A stretch of DNA of 64,000 bases from Catonia carolina (Eukaryota > Arthropoda > Insecta > Hemiptera > Achilidae). Position 1 is the stretch's first letter, and every line of letters begins with the position of its first letter. The notes below the pieces were generated by a model that saw only the letters and a list, made by a program, of their open reading frames with translations, made no database searches and was not told the origin of the DNA. Shown here piece after piece: positions 23,571 to 36,015 of the stretch. The stretch is taken from contig JAQMRL010000007.1 in the NCBI GenBank assembly GCA_035578175.1, positions 45,451,391 to 45,515,390 of the forward strand. The letters run 5' to 3'. Made by a program: the position numbers and the translations under genes.

Positions 23571-24334
23571 ATTGAATGGTTTCCGCTTTTCTCATCCTCG
23601 TTTACTACATTGTGATGTTATTATAAATTGTTATTTTTATAGCCTATATCCGTATTTTTATCGGTCGACACTTATTTCTAGAAATGACAATTTATTTATT
23701 CTTTGTATTGTTCGAGTTTTTACGTCGTCTAATATTTGTTTGTTTTTGTTATAAAAACAATACAATTGTGAATTATTTTTAAGCGACTTGCGATTGCGCA
23801 CTGTGGTGGACTTCAACCTTACTTTTAGGTATGATCAGGGCAAGAGAAATTGTTTAAAATAGTGACCTTCTACGACACAAGGAAACGTACATTAGGGACC
23901 GCGCCAAATTTCCAAACTGTAGCTTTTTGAGACGGTGTAGAAATATTATTTATTTTTTCAGCAATTGATCAGGCAAAAGTGATGAAAAACGATGGCCGGT
24001 GATGAAAGGCGACGATCACTTGATACACGTCTTGATATGCTCATGCAAAACAAACATTATAACAAAATGAACTGTAAATATCGTGCTGTTCCTGAAAAGA
24101 ATAACGCAACTGCCTATTACGTCAACCCTCCTTAGAAATATTGGAAATGGAAGACTAATTCATCGATGAAGAAAGTAGATGGGCCGTTATGAGCATTCGG
24201 TTGTCCTGACAATATCAGTCGTTAACTATTGCGGCCCATCCCGTCCCATTTAGAGACAGGCTGTATTATTTACTGACGATACGGCAGTATCTCTCAACGA
24301 TGAATACTACGAAGAAGCTTTAAGTAAGCTTGTA
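23571..24334. other. Unrecognised sequence
   Basis: No gene or repeat assigned. It directly precedes a family-A relic. Confidence 0.3.
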
Positions 24335-24502
24335 GATCGGATTTTGATGAAAATGTTCATGATGGGGCCTCTTGTTGTACCTAATTTAATTTCCAAGTTT
24401 CAATTTCGTACAATATTCCGTCCTTGAGATAATTTATTTACAAACAAACAAACAAACAAACAGAGAGACAGACAGACAGACATATAGGGTAAGAGAAAGT
24501 AA
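24335..24502 (-). mobile_element. Old family-A terminal fragment
   Basis: Matches the family block GATTTTGATGAAAATGTTC, the TTGAGATA block and the terminal AAGAGAAAGTAA, but the CA array is replaced by CAAA and GACA repeats (about 24442-24480). The divergence suggests an older relative of family A. Confidence 0.6.
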
Positions 24503-25393
24503 AAATAAAATGTAACGTTCTGGGTATCTCTAGGTAAAATATATGCCGTATTCAGGATGCAAAAAATGAGCTGTTAGGGCCATTTCTAGACAAAAAGATG
24601 TGATTTATTAAACTAAATTTCAAGAAATAAAATATGTACGTTTCCATGCATTTACATTTGTGAGTGTGAATTATTTCTGGAAAAGAATGGACATCTATTC
24701 GTGAAAAGTGAAGTTATACATTTATACCCAACTAGATAAAACAAATTTACAACTGTGAAATTTAGAACAACCGGATACGAAAAAGCATCGTTCTATGCCT
24801 CCGTAAAAATGTATAAAAATCTATCAAGTCATTTAAAAGATTTTCTAAAATACAGTTTTAAAAATAAACTCAAATAGTTTCTGCTAGAATTTTTTAAAAT
24901 ATTATTATAAACGGATTGTTTAATATCCGCTAAATCACCTGTGGAAATCTAGGCTCAACTATCTTGTTCAGATGTAAAATACTCATCGTGAAGTCTACGA
25001 TGAAAGACAACTTATCTTCGTACATTTCTCTCATTCTTATTTTCCAAATTAAATCCAAAATTCAATCAATTTATGTTCAAAAATGTGTAACAAATTATGT
25101 TTAAATTTTTCAAAAGGTTTTTCAATATAAAAACGTTGTATGATTGTGACATTTTTAATTAATGTATGGTTAAGGTTTTTGCTTAGTTTTCCTTTAGTAT
25201 TCCAAGAAAATTCCCGGTCAGTCTCCTATATGCGTTCTGCTTAATATAACCATCCTTTTCCCTGCTGAAAATTGTTTGACTTGGCATAAATATAATGTAT
25301 ATTTATTTATTTATTTAGTGGTTCTGTGAGATGAAATAAAACATTTTTTTTATTGCTCGGGAATTAGCAGGTCAGAAGCAAATAATATACTAG
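24503..25393. other. Unrecognised AT-rich sequence
   Basis: Nothing identified apart from a short TTTA tract near 25300-25316. Confidence 0.3.
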
Positions 25394-25669
25394 TGTTGTT
25401 GTTAAGGTCATCAGCAGAAAGGCTGGTTTGAACCTCTAGAGACTTTACTAAGTAAGACGAGGAGTGAGGTGGTTTACCATGCCTTCCTCATTGAGTGGAA
25501 AAGTATGCTTATCAGCATGCCAGGCCCTCTGAAAAGCATTACTTTCCACCCTGCAAATGACACCTTCACTGCATTCACCACCGGGTCTGACTGAATAATG
25601 AAATTTATTATCCTCAGAGGAGATAACTGTGACTAGCGCCTTTTACACCTCTATTTCTTTTGTTCTTAA
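25394..25669 (-). mobile_element. Family-B retroposon, 5'-truncated
   Basis: Minus-strand copy starting (in plus-strand order) GTTGTTGTTAAGGTCATCAG, the AAC tail plus 3' end, and stopping in the TTTGTTCTTAAA block, so the 5' third is missing. Confidence 0.85.
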
Positions 25670-25845
25670 AAATTATATTGAGTAGAAAAGATAACTATGT
25701 GATCAGGTTCACCGGCTAATAGAGTTCATCATTTTAAAATTTTATCTGGTGGATTATTACTTCAAATATTTTAATTTGTATTTATAAGACAGTACAGAAT
25801 TTTTCCATCTGAGCCTTCTTTTTATAAGTATTACATACTTCTGTG

Positions 25846-26507
25846 CCCATAACTGGCAGGTGGAGTGTAAAATTATTTGCACGCGAACTGCTAGTTCCAG
25901 GGCTACACAAAATTGTTTTATTTCGTATCAAAAGGACAACCAATTAAATTAATGAAACATTTAAAAACAGAAGAGATAGAGGTGATAAAGACACTAGTCA
26001 GAGTTATCTTTTCGAGAGTAATGAATTTCATTCTACAGCCAGACCCTGTGATGAATGAAGTGATGGTGTCATTTTCAGGGTGGAAAGTTGATGCTTTTTA
26101 GAGGATCTGGCGTGCTGATAAGCATACTTTTCTACTCAGTGAGGCTGGTTTGAACCTCTAGAGGCTTCACTAAGTAAAACGAGAAGTGAGGTGGTTTATC
26201 ATTGCCGCCTTCCTCACTGAGTTGAAAGAGCATGCTTATCAGTATGCCAGGCCCTCTTAAAAGCACCTACTTTTCACTCTGCAAATGACACCATCACTTC
26301 ATTCACCACAGTGTCTGGCTGTACAGTGAAATTCATTACTCTCAGAGGAAATAACTCTGACTAGTGTCTTTTACACCTCTTCTGTTCTTAAATACTTCAG
26401 TCATTTAACTGAATGACCGTGTGATGGGAAACAGAACTCATTTTTTAGCCCTGGAACCAGCTTTTCGAGTGCAATTAATTTAAACACTCCACCTGTCCGT
26501 TATGGGC
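25846..26507. mobile_element. Family-B inverted dimer
   Basis: A plus-strand copy (25846-26144, with intact 5' end GCCCATAACTGGCAGGTGGA and no 3' end) meets a minus-strand copy (26142-26507, ending CCTGTCCGTTATGGGC) head to head. The junction lies at the shared GAGG motif, near CCTCTAGAGG. The outer ends are therefore both family 5' ends, so the unit is a palindrome with an asymmetric centre. Confidence 0.85.
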
Positions 26508-27447
26508 AGAAGTTATTGTACGAGAAACATAAGAAACAAGGATTTTTACCCCAATTTATTTCAGTTTTTCTCTAGATTTCTCAAAAACTATTAAAGGTAG
26601 TTCTACTAAAGTGGTTCTGGGACCAGTTTTCTTTGCTTTTTCAGATTAAAATCATAAGAAACCACCATTTCTGACTCTTAATTAAAGGTGTAAAAATTTC
26701 ATTACGAACATATTTCATGAGATGAGCCGAAATCCAAGTAAAATCTTTCGCTAGCCGTAACACGCTAACAAAAACTTCCGGACCTATTATTATTATTAAG
26801 AACGTTCTTTCTTATTACTCGATGTAGATTCATCTCTCAAAATATTTCCGTTTCTTCATGAATCACTCTGTATAGAGTGGTTTTATTTATACATTTTTAA
26901 AAAGATATTTCTCTCATAATCTGCACAATGGGAAGAAGAATTTACTGAGTAAATTGTAAATAACAACTTGTTGTTAGGTTTAATCAATAACTAGCCTACA
27001 AAATTATTCTATGCTTCCTAAATTAATTTTACAGCCCATTGTAGTAATACGTGTTGGAGTGTTATAATAATAACTCGTTTATATTAGTATCAATAATAGT
27101 ACAAGTAATAATAAAGTGTTTTGCTACAAAAATGGTTCTTAACTACAGGATTGTATTAAACACCAAATAATATTTTAAGAAATACATTTATATAAGGAAA
27201 ATTTGTACATAATATTAATAATTGAATATTCAACCCAATTAAGAATGCTGACTGAAACAAAACAATGTTTACTTTTCTGCAGTTTAGCTGATACAATAAA
27301 AACTAAACATAATGAATAATTATTACTTATATTATTACATAATTTAAGAATTTATAATGAAAACTGAATAATCTAAACAAATTGAAAATAAAACAGTAAA
27401 ACGTTTTACACAATTTTCACCGTTATACAAAAAGATCATAAAAAAAA
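26508..27447. other. Unrecognised AT-rich sequence
   Basis: No gene or repeat recognised; strongly AT-rich towards the right. Confidence 0.3.
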
Positions 27448-28386
27448 TCTGGTGTGAAACACTCACATGACTTTCTCTTGCCAGTGCAAATAATTAACAA
27501 TATAACCTAATATTAGTTATAAAACATTAGAGATAAACAAAAAACGAATCTCAATAAACATAACATAATTTTAATCATGAGTGAAACACGCAAAATGAAA
27601 ATCTACCTGTTAGGCTTAAAAATATGGAAAATCACTCTTTCACGCTAAACTAGGCTCTGTAGAGCAGAATACTCTAAATAAAAGTTGTAGATCTCTTAAT
27701 TTCCTATAAATTTGTTTATATACAATTTTGTCGTAAAATTAATGCTCCGAAATCTTTCTTATTACATCCAATTTTTTACAAATTTTCATGAAAAACCAGA
27801 AAATCACTAATTACCGCTAAACTAAGCATTATAAAAAATATGTTTGTAATAAAAGTTGCAGATTTTTAAATTGTCTACAACTTTTATTGTATATATTTTT
27901 GCGTCAAAATGGATATTAAGTTTACAATATTAAAAAACCATTTTTTTTTTACGAGAAAACAGCTTTTCCAGGAATTTCAGCAGAAATGGTGCCTACCCTA
28001 TCTTATACAGCGTAGAAAGTTCAGTAAATGAGGTGATTTTTAAAAAAACCGTGTAAGTCGTTTTTGAGAAAATCGCAAAACGTGAACTTCCGGTTGACCG
28101 ATTTTGATGATAATGTTCGTGTCTAGTCCTCTAGTAAAATCTAACTTAAGTTTCAAGTTCGTATGATGTTCCGTTCTTGAGATATTCTGTTCACACACAC
28201 ACACGCACGCACGCACGCAGACACGCGCGCGCACACACACACACACGCAGACCAATCGCTAAAAATATGTTTTTTTCGGTTCGGGGGGTCTGAAAACGTG
28301 TATATCCGGTGAAAACTCGATTTCGACAAATCGACATGAAAACAATACCTTCCTTCCTATATATTCACATAGGCAAAAGAAAGTAA
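27448..28386 (-). mobile_element. Family-A element, near full length
   Basis: Minus-strand copy running TCTGGTGTGAAACACTCAC to AAAGAAAGTAA. It includes the CA array at about 28192-28247, here with CACG interruptions. It has private variants (GACAAATCGAC and ATACCTTCCTTCC) that also occur in the fragment at 28853, linking the two. Confidence 0.87.
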
Positions 28387-28852
28387 TAATATATTACATC
28401 CGTACAACTTATCATTATACTGTATCTATTTAACAAATAAAATGTTATTAATTTATAGTAATAGAGCACTAAGTTCATCCGTAGGAAAGATCTCAGTTTG
28501 GCTATCCGACAACCAGCCTCTCGCTGCCGACTATCCCTGGTACCATTAACCATCTCTTAATTTTCCTTTTAAATTTATGATTTTAAATTTTATTTTTCAC
28601 TTTAAAATAATTCTTGTCACTGACTAGCGAATTTTTTTTTAAAGTTTTTGCCAATTTAAAGTTTTAGATTTTTTGTAAAATCCGAAAGCGTCTCCTTAAC
28701 AAATAGGTAACCTTGTATTCAAAGGAAAACAAAAAATTAATTTAAAATAGATCAAATAACGTCGGATTTGATTGCGTTCAAAAAGTGATTCGATCGAAGG
28801 AAATACCTGAGTGATTTCGTAACAGATATCAGTATAGTCAAGAGAAAGTAAT

Positions 28853-28996
28853 CACACGCGGACCAATCGCTAAAAACACGTTTTTCGGGTTCAGGGGGTC
28901 TGAAAACGTGTAGATCCGGTGAAAACTCGATTTCGACAAATCGACATGAAAACAATACCTTCCTTCCTATATATTCACATAGGCAAGAGAAAGTAA
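28853..28996 (-). mobile_element. Family-A terminal fragment, segmental duplicate
   Basis: Only the last 145 bp of the family (from ACCAATCGCTAAAAACACG to AAGAGAAAGTAA). It shares private substitutions and flanking DNA (ATAATATATTACATC) with the element ending at 28386, so it arose by local duplication of that element's end. The 450 bp between the two contain nothing else recognised. Confidence 0.8.
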
Positions 28997-29040
28997 TATA
29001 ATAATATATTACATCTATCATTGTTGCACTGGATGCAAGA

Positions 29041-29187
29041 CAAATTGTCTCCACCCATCTGAACTGGAATCAATGTTTATATTAATTTAGGATGTGTGAG
29101 TGCGTGATTTTACCGATGATAAATGAAAACCAGATAAAAAATTATTATCTTAAAAAAAACTGTATCAATTTTCCAGTGGTAACACAA
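29041..29187 (+). repeat. Local duplicate that preserves an empty site
   Basis: Matches 29767-29807 joined to 30764-30874, from CAAATTGTCTCCACCCATCT to CCAGTGGTAACACAA. In this copy TTTATATTAATTTAGG is uninterrupted, so it shows the target as it was before the mariner at 29808 inserted. Confidence 0.88.
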
Positions 29188-29914
29188 CTCACTGATGATG
29201 CCACCAAAATCCTTATCCACCTCCACTGCAAGACTAGACAAGTTGCCTTCTCATGGGCACCCACCTGCTCACATATCTCCTGTCTCCATCCCTTATACTG
29301 GACACTGGAGTGTATTCGCCTGGTTTTTCACCTTTTCCTTTTTCACTTTGAATCGAAAATTAACACTGGCTTCCATGAATTCTCTTTAAAAAGCTAAATT
29401 TCTTCAGTTCCATTTTCTTTCTGGTCGGTCTATGGATACTCAACCGTATAGAACCGGCCGATTCGCCCGGTTATGCGCGTAGATATGTGAATTAGATGCG
29501 TGTAAATGAATGAAATGTCCCGGAGTAAAACTAATACTACATTTCCTTTCCGCATATCAGTTCGTAACAGGAAGTATGTATCTATATAACTTATTGTGAC
29601 TTGAATTATTGGAAAGCATACAACCACCGCAAACTCGTTCTTTTATTTAATTTCTGGGAACACAATAAAAACAACAACTGGGGTAATTATTGCAGTCGAA
29701 AAACGAAGACCTCATATAATATCTGACTTATTTCGTGTTACATGCCCGAATCGGAAACAAAAATTCAAAATTGTCTCCACCCATCTGAATTGGAATCTAT
29801 TTTTATATAGGGTGATTCAAAAAGAGCGCCGGTTTTGATATATCAAATTAAGAGATTTATTTTATTGAAAAACTGAAAATAAATACATCAACAAGTTCAT
29901 CTTACCTTCCGATT

Positions 29915-30157
29915 TCATGTATGAAAAATGATGTCATGCATGTGTCTTCCTCTACTGCGCTGGCACGCATCAACTCTGTCCATGAAATTGGATATTACTG
30001 CACGACAAGTTTCGACTTCCATTTGCCCGATAACCCGTCGAATTTCCTCCTTCAAGTCATTGATGTTTCGGGGTTTATTGGCATACACCAATGACTTCAG
30101 ATGACCCCAAAGATGAAAGTCACAAGGCGTCAATTTTGTTTGCGAAGGTGTCATCAT
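29915..30157 (-). pseudogene. DUF4817 mariner transposase, C-terminal piece (frame-shifted)
   Basis: The C-terminal reading overlaps the end of the N-terminal frame in another phase. It contains LTPCDFHLWGHLKSLVYANK (the third catalytic aspartate block followed by the W-G-x-x-K-S-x-V-Y motif) and ends in a CQRSRGRHMHDIIFHT tail typical of the family. Roughly a hundred codons with the first two catalytic acids are missing, and the junction changes frame. Confidence 0.9.
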
Positions 30158-30596
30158 CCTGCCGTTTTCTCAATACCCAGTCAACAAACTGTCGTCTCTT
30201 CTGGTGGTCTGCCGCTTTCAAATGTTGCGTCAACTGAATTTTATACGGGTGATATTGGAGATCGTACCGAAGAATTCTCCGTACAGAAGAACATCGTAAA
30301 CCCAATTGTTGAGAACGGCGACGTATTGATTTTGCTGGGCTAACAGCCACACTGTCACGAACCAACGCAACGTTCTGCTCAGTTCGGCCAGAACGACGAC
30401 GTCCAGAACTTTTAAGGTCGACTGCTGAACCCGTCTCAAAAGACTTTTTCATGAGCCTGCGAACTGTTGATTCATTCGGTGCTTCATTACGTCCTAGAGT
30501 ACCGCGAAGTCGCCTGACAGTAGCCGCATAACTCTCTCCACTCTGGTAAAATGTTTTGACGATTAACACTCGTTGTGCAATAGTAAACTTCTCCAA
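30120..30596 (-). pseudogene. DUF4817 mariner transposase, N-terminal half
   Basis: 158 codons from the ATG at 30596. Residues 1-60 form the DUF4817-type helix-turn-helix (FTIAQRVLIVKTFYQSGES, then NESTVRRLMKKSFETGSAVD). A second helix-turn-helix follows (PAKSIRRRSQQLGLRCSSVR), then HPYKIQLTQHL and RRRQFVDWVL. The frame runs into the deletion junction just after FANKI, where the intact family continues IFSDEAHF with the first catalytic aspartate. So both DNA-binding modules are kept and catalysis is lost. If expressed it could act as a dominant DNA-binding competitor; that is inference. Confidence 0.92.
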
Positions 30597-31539
30597 GGTT
30601 AGACACAGACTACGAGAGTACTACACTGCGAACAAGAGAAACTACAACTGAATCGTCAATCGGAATGTTCTCCGAAATAGAAATGATGTCTAACAATGTT
30701 GCCAACCGATAAACAAAAATTTACCAGCCGTTTAAAAACCGGCGCTCTTTTTGAATCACCCGTTATTAATTTAGGATGTGTGAGTGCGTGATTTTACCGA
30801 TAATAAATGAAAACCAGATCAAAAATTAGTTATCTTAAAAGAAAAACACTATCAATTTTCCAGTGGTAACACAAATCCGATGGGTAACAGGAGTGATATA
30901 AATTATTCCAGAATTTACGCAAGAAAAGCAAGGTTTTATCATAGAAACGTATATAGATAGAATTTTGTCTTGTTATTTAAATATTTATAAGTTATAAAAA
31001 ACTTACAAAAAAAATCTTATACACAGGAAAAATATTTTTCAAAATCATTTGTGCATATCTCTGTCCAATATTCGGCACATGCCGATTTTTCACATTTTGT
31101 GCAGGCTGTTTTAATTTTTTGATCTCTTAACATCAGTCAAATGTAACTGAATCCTGTCGACACCAAAGTTGGAAATTGTTAGTGGAAAAAGCAGTCAATA
31201 AAGATAAGGAATTCAATTTCAAATTATTTCTACAAGATATTTTGGCAGTAAATTTAGATGTCCGTTGAAAATCATTAATGACTTATCAATCTTATATCAT
31301 GTCTCAATTAGTTAGTTAATATAGTTATTTTATATTTATAATATACACTGAAGTGTTGTGAAGGCAAAAATGTAATCACTGTATTGATTAGTAATAAATA
31401 ATTAGTTTATTAGAATATAATAAACAAAACTATCAAATAATAGTTGGTAAATTCTTAGATTAAGGAGTTAAATCAATTAAGTTAGAACAAAATTGTTAGT
31501 CTAAGACTAGTCACAAAGTATTCAGAAGAAAAAAATTTT

Positions 31540-32910
31540 GAACTACAAACAGGGGACTCAAATGGCAATACGAAGCCACAATCAATCAATAGGAATACCC
31601 AACCCACAATCCGTAAGTCAAGAGTGACTGCACCGTAGAGAAGTAAACAGTTTTCAGGGTTTTAATTTCAAGGACACTTCTAAGTTTCTTAAATAAATAT
31701 ATAGTTTTCCTCAGACGCTAATGTAATCGATTAAGTGTTCTTCTCATCGAAGTAAAAAAAAAATCGACTGTCATTCCTACATACTTAATTGACTGTTCTT
31801 TAGTTATTTTACGACATCTGCAACTGGTAACTTCTGAACAGCTTTGAAATTTTAAATGCTGAAATTCCGGCTAACCTTGTGAAACCGGAGAAAAACACAG
31901 AAACCGAGTTTTCTCCGCGATTATAGAAAGTAAATTTTTGTGTAGCCCACATTTTAACTTTTAGTCCCATCTCCGCTCTTCTTTTAGCTGTATCTCAGTT
32001 TAGTCACACAAACAGAAGTGCAATGTCTTCTGCAAAAGCTACTATAGTACCATTTATGGGAGATTTTAATAAAGGGTTCACATACAAAAGGAAAAGAAGC
32101 GACGCTAATATTGTACCTTGATGAATCCCGAGTTCTTTGTTAACGTGGTGACTTTACACAAAGCCTTAGAATCCATTGATTCTCATGCTTTGAACTAGAT
32201 TAGACAAAGACCTGAAGAACAAGATTTTTTCAGATTTAGGAAAATAGCTAGAGGTCTTTGGTTTAATTGCATATTTCGTGATATCGTTTATAACTTTAAG
32301 AATGAAATCATTAATGCTGAGCGTAGGGAAACATCTACATTGATTTGGTGACAAAATGTCATGCTCTTCTATAAAACTAAGAAGGTAATCTACTTTTTAT
32401 ATATTTCGACAGGGTGATATGCAAAGAAATTGGCCTTTGTAATTTAAGTCATGCTTATCACCTGACTTAAAAATTGGACAAATGCCGATTTAAATTTCCA
32501 AATCGCTTCTAACCTCTCTATATCTCATTCAAGTTTTGGATAGAGGTTCCCTCTTCAAATGTTAGACCTGCAAGATGTACTAGATGGTTAGAAAGAATAA
32601 TCGTATTATACTTAAAACCACTCTGGTTTAAGTCAATCTGGATCTAGTGCACTGTAGTTATTTAGGGTTTAAATTGTTTTAATTATTTCTTGACTTGTGA
32701 ATGGAGCAAAAAATAGAGAAGCAGCCACCTGTTTATTCCTGACTGCTTGTTCGTCTGATTCTCCCGTACTTTCTTTCAAAATATCCTGGGTCAGATTCGA
32801 TCTTACCTTTTGGAAGAAAACATTGAATGCATCTGTAATTTATTTATTATTCCCCCTGCTTTTAAGGTTTTCCGAACAAACTACTTGTTTTATACTTTCA
32901 TAGATTGTTT
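31540..32910 (-). pseudogene. Non-LTR retrotransposon reverse transcriptase relic
   Basis: Minus-strand fragments, in order from high to low coordinates: NVFFQKVRSNLTQDILKEST ... FFAPFTSQEIIKTI; NHLVHLAGLTFEEG; KSGDKHDLNYKGQ; SFIEEHDILSPNQ; LGIHQGTILASLLFLLYVNP; GTIVAFAEDIALLFV (the catalytic box, normally Y/F-A-D-D, here F-A-E-D); then KYVGMTVD and RKTIYLFKKLRSVLEIKTLK. These are the ordered motifs of a Jockey/CR1-like reverse transcriptase. Many stops and frameshifts break it. Endonuclease and 3' end were not found. It is an old, dead LINE. Confidence 0.88.
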
Positions 32911-35900
32911 CTCATCGACAATATATTTGAATAAATAATATTGATTACTAAATATATTTCAAATCGTGAGTAATTTATGAAAATAATTAATAATTTCCAA
33001 CCGACCGTTTTTAATATTTTTTTTAAATACCAATTTAAGATTAAATTTAATTTGTAACTTTATTGTTAATTTCGAGTATTACACAACTAAGAAGCGTCAT
33101 CAATAAGCATTCGAATTAATGACAATTTGGAATAAATTTCAATCAACTTATTCTTTATTTAAAATTCAGTCGTTCTAAATTATTCATTATTTTTCACACG
33201 AATAATTTTTTATATTAAATATGTTTCACCAAATATAATAATTGCAAAACAATAATAGTTTTTTATGATCAATAACTATATTCAAAGATTCTTTAGTGAG
33301 GCGCAATTTTGTTTATGACAATTCTTTGTCAAGATCTGTGGCAGTTGCACAAACACAGCCCCAGCATGTGACCACAAGGTTTTCGGAGTACGCATCTCAT
33401 CTTTCCGCATCTGCTGTTAATCGCTCCCGTTTCGCTGGTCTTCAATTGTATTATCTGTGCAAGGTACTTAAAGCTATCGGCTTTTCCAACTTTCCGGGTT
33501 TTATCTTCAAGTGACGCGGGGTGTTTTGATGTTCCTTGCGTATTTCCTTTTCTAAAAGGAAATCTGCAGTTCTACTTTTCCTGCTTGTGTTTTTGACACA
33601 TCAATCTGATTACCATGATTATCAGATCGTCTGATAAGTAATGAGATCAATCTAGCGTTAATGGTTTCTAATTTTATTAAAGTTTGGGCACGCACGATAG
33701 CTTAATTCCGGCCGGAGTGATCCAAACTACAGCAAGGACTTGACTGGTCGGTCTAAGCTAATGTTTAAGTGGCCAGAAAGACTGGTTTTGATTAAGTAGC
33801 GATTTCCGTGAACGAAACTAAAAGTGAACCGGTTCACCTATGCCTTCCACGCTGGATACAAGATACAAGATACAGGATACAAGTGTAGCTGTTTGTGACT
33901 GACAGTAGCCTACAGTCGCCATCAGTCTCCAAAGATACTTACCTGGCCACTCTGTAGATCCCTGTAATGGGATACGAATCTTTCAGAGGACATTACTTTT
34001 ATTGGTGTTCGGTCCCGGCGACTGTTGGCCGATTCCCGCCTCTTTCCTCGTTTCGGGTAAGTACATTTATGTTTTTCGTAAAAGGGAAAAAGTCTGCTCA
34101 GCTGGCAAAATTAAAGCCAGTAATACTGTAAAGAAGAATATATATTTCTACAATAGTAACACTACAATAAATTTTATTTTGATTGTCAATATTGCTTCTA
34201 AGCACCAACATAACCTCTTGTTACTTTAAACGCAATTCAACAATCATGAATATAAATTCCATATTATTTAATAAATTTATAGTAATGACGATTCAATTAC
34301 AATCATTTCATTTGTGTCAATCACCAACATTTATGTATACTAACTGTTCAATATACGATACGCCTACAGACACATTCAGTATTTGCTTCAATCAAAATTC
34401 AACGTTTTATTTATTTATGAATTTATCTAGTCTAACTAAATAGATTTTCCAGACTAACTAAACTATTAGCGTTCCCAGCACGTCTATTTTTATTGTCTCT
34501 TGATTTTAAGTTATTCGATAATTAATTGTAACTTGCATGAGCAAATAAACACTAATTTTTCTGAAGCCTTTTCACAGCTTTAGAAATTCATGCTCTTCCT
34601 CAAACAGCTCGAGAAAGACAAGCAGGTGGCATACAAGCCACCTGCATATGAAGGGTCACTTCGGACAGCTCATGCATGCTTTTTATTGCTTTTTAGAGGT
34701 TGATTTGGCATTTGACATTTCCCTAGCTGGTTTAAAACGGTATCATTTGTAACTTTTGAAATCAATATTTTTAGAGTATTCTAAAAATGCAAAGAAAACT
34801 GTTGGTACAGTAGGATTTGCTAACAGTTTGCCGTGCAATAAGGATTTGATTATTTATAATAAAGTCTGCTGGCCTGATTTTAGACGATTATTTGTGGTAA
34901 TGAAAATACCAGAATACGTCTAACAAGCTGATACGAAATAAAAAAAACATCATAAATAAATTGTGTCAAAAAAGATTTAGAAATTTAAAAAAGTTCTAAT
35001 AAGTGATAGAAAAAGACTCTACTGAAGATGACTGAAATATGCTCAAACAATCGCTTCATGCTTCTCTTAATCGCCGACCTGGTTAAATATATTATATTAT
35101 TGTGGATGGCAATTGGAAACAGAGTACAATTTCTGGCCGATCCGTAATAACCTAGTAAAGATGGCTGTATAAAAGCGATTCTGAATGCAGCTAGGGAACA
35201 GACGGATTTTTTCAGGTGAAACATAAATTCAATTTAGCACGAATACTTTTCTCGAGCGTAGCCTATCTACTAAGTTATTTTGTTTACATAAAGAGATTGG
35301 GTGCACATAAAAAAACAGTAAATGCGAATTGCAATCCTTTTCTTAGTCTATGAACCCTTCATTGATTCCCGGCTATGCAACAAGCACCGCAATAAGAATC
35401 AATACAGGTTACGTGTAGCGATTGATCGATGGTCTGCTGACTCAACATCTCACTTCAAATAACGCCATCTGTTAGTTCTTACCTTTCAAGATAGTTATTG
35501 AAAGCAGTTTTCCCAAAACCTTACAGCGTTGAGATTGTCATTGACGTAGACGTAATAAGTGATCGATTACTTAATACTCGATTATTGACCGATAGCTCAG
35601 CGACCTTTATTCTACCGGATTGAAACGATTTCACTTTCAAGTCAATGAACAATAATTATTGATTATCGCCTAAAAATTAAAATGATCGTCTCTTTAGTGG
35701 TCTTACATCTAATAAACCCTTAAAAAAATTAATAAAAATTTTTAATTTGTCCTAAGATTCAAGCAGGGGAAAAGTCCTTAACACACATCGAATCATACCG
35801 AAAAGAGGTGGAAAGCCAATCGACCAACCGACACAAGTTCAAAATAAAATCAACTGTATTCGGTAATAATTTTTTACCACCGATTACACGTAGTAAAAAA

Positions 35901-36015
35901 CACGCATTCGGATATCAGTTAGTCAGGTGCGAACGTGTTTAATTGAGTTCTTATAAATAGTTTACAAGGAGGCAACGAAACAATTTTTTATTTTTTAACC
36001 GCTAAATTTGCTTTT
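32911..36015. other. Long unrecognised stretch
   Basis: About 3.1 kb with no identified gene. A perfect 9-bp stem with a 6-nt loop (GCAGGTGGC ... GCCACCTGC) lies at 34622-34645. Short frames at 33296-34443 show no family resemblance. The ACAAGATACA/ACAGGATACA tandem near 33860 is minor. Confidence 0.35.

Larger units (their letters stand above)
29808..30763 (-). mobile_element. Internally deleted DUF4817-type mariner (family D)
   Basis: The terminal inverted repeats share GGGTGATTCAAAAAGAGCGC and a following CGGTTTT; the right end reads ACGGGTG in the inward direction. TA duplications lie at 29806-29807 and 30764-30765. It codes on the minus strand for the N-terminal half and the extreme C-terminus of a Tc1/mariner transposase, with the middle deleted. 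It is non-autonomous. Confidence 0.93.
29767..30874 (+). repeat. Local duplicate interrupted by a mariner
   Basis: Second copy of the 147-bp segment at 29041, split by the transposon at 29808-30763. Left part 29767-29807, right part 30764-30874. Comparison with the uninterrupted copy fixes the insertion at a TA dinucleotide. Confidence 0.88.

Noticed and set aside
24442..24480. CRISPR-like or satellite array of CAAA/GACA units
   Set aside because: It is a short simple-sequence replacement of the family-A microsatellite; no spacers or regular long repeats.
34622..34645. A 9-bp perfect hairpin as a terminator or regulatory site
   Set aside because: An isolated stem in non-coding animal DNA without gene context; not enough to assign a role.
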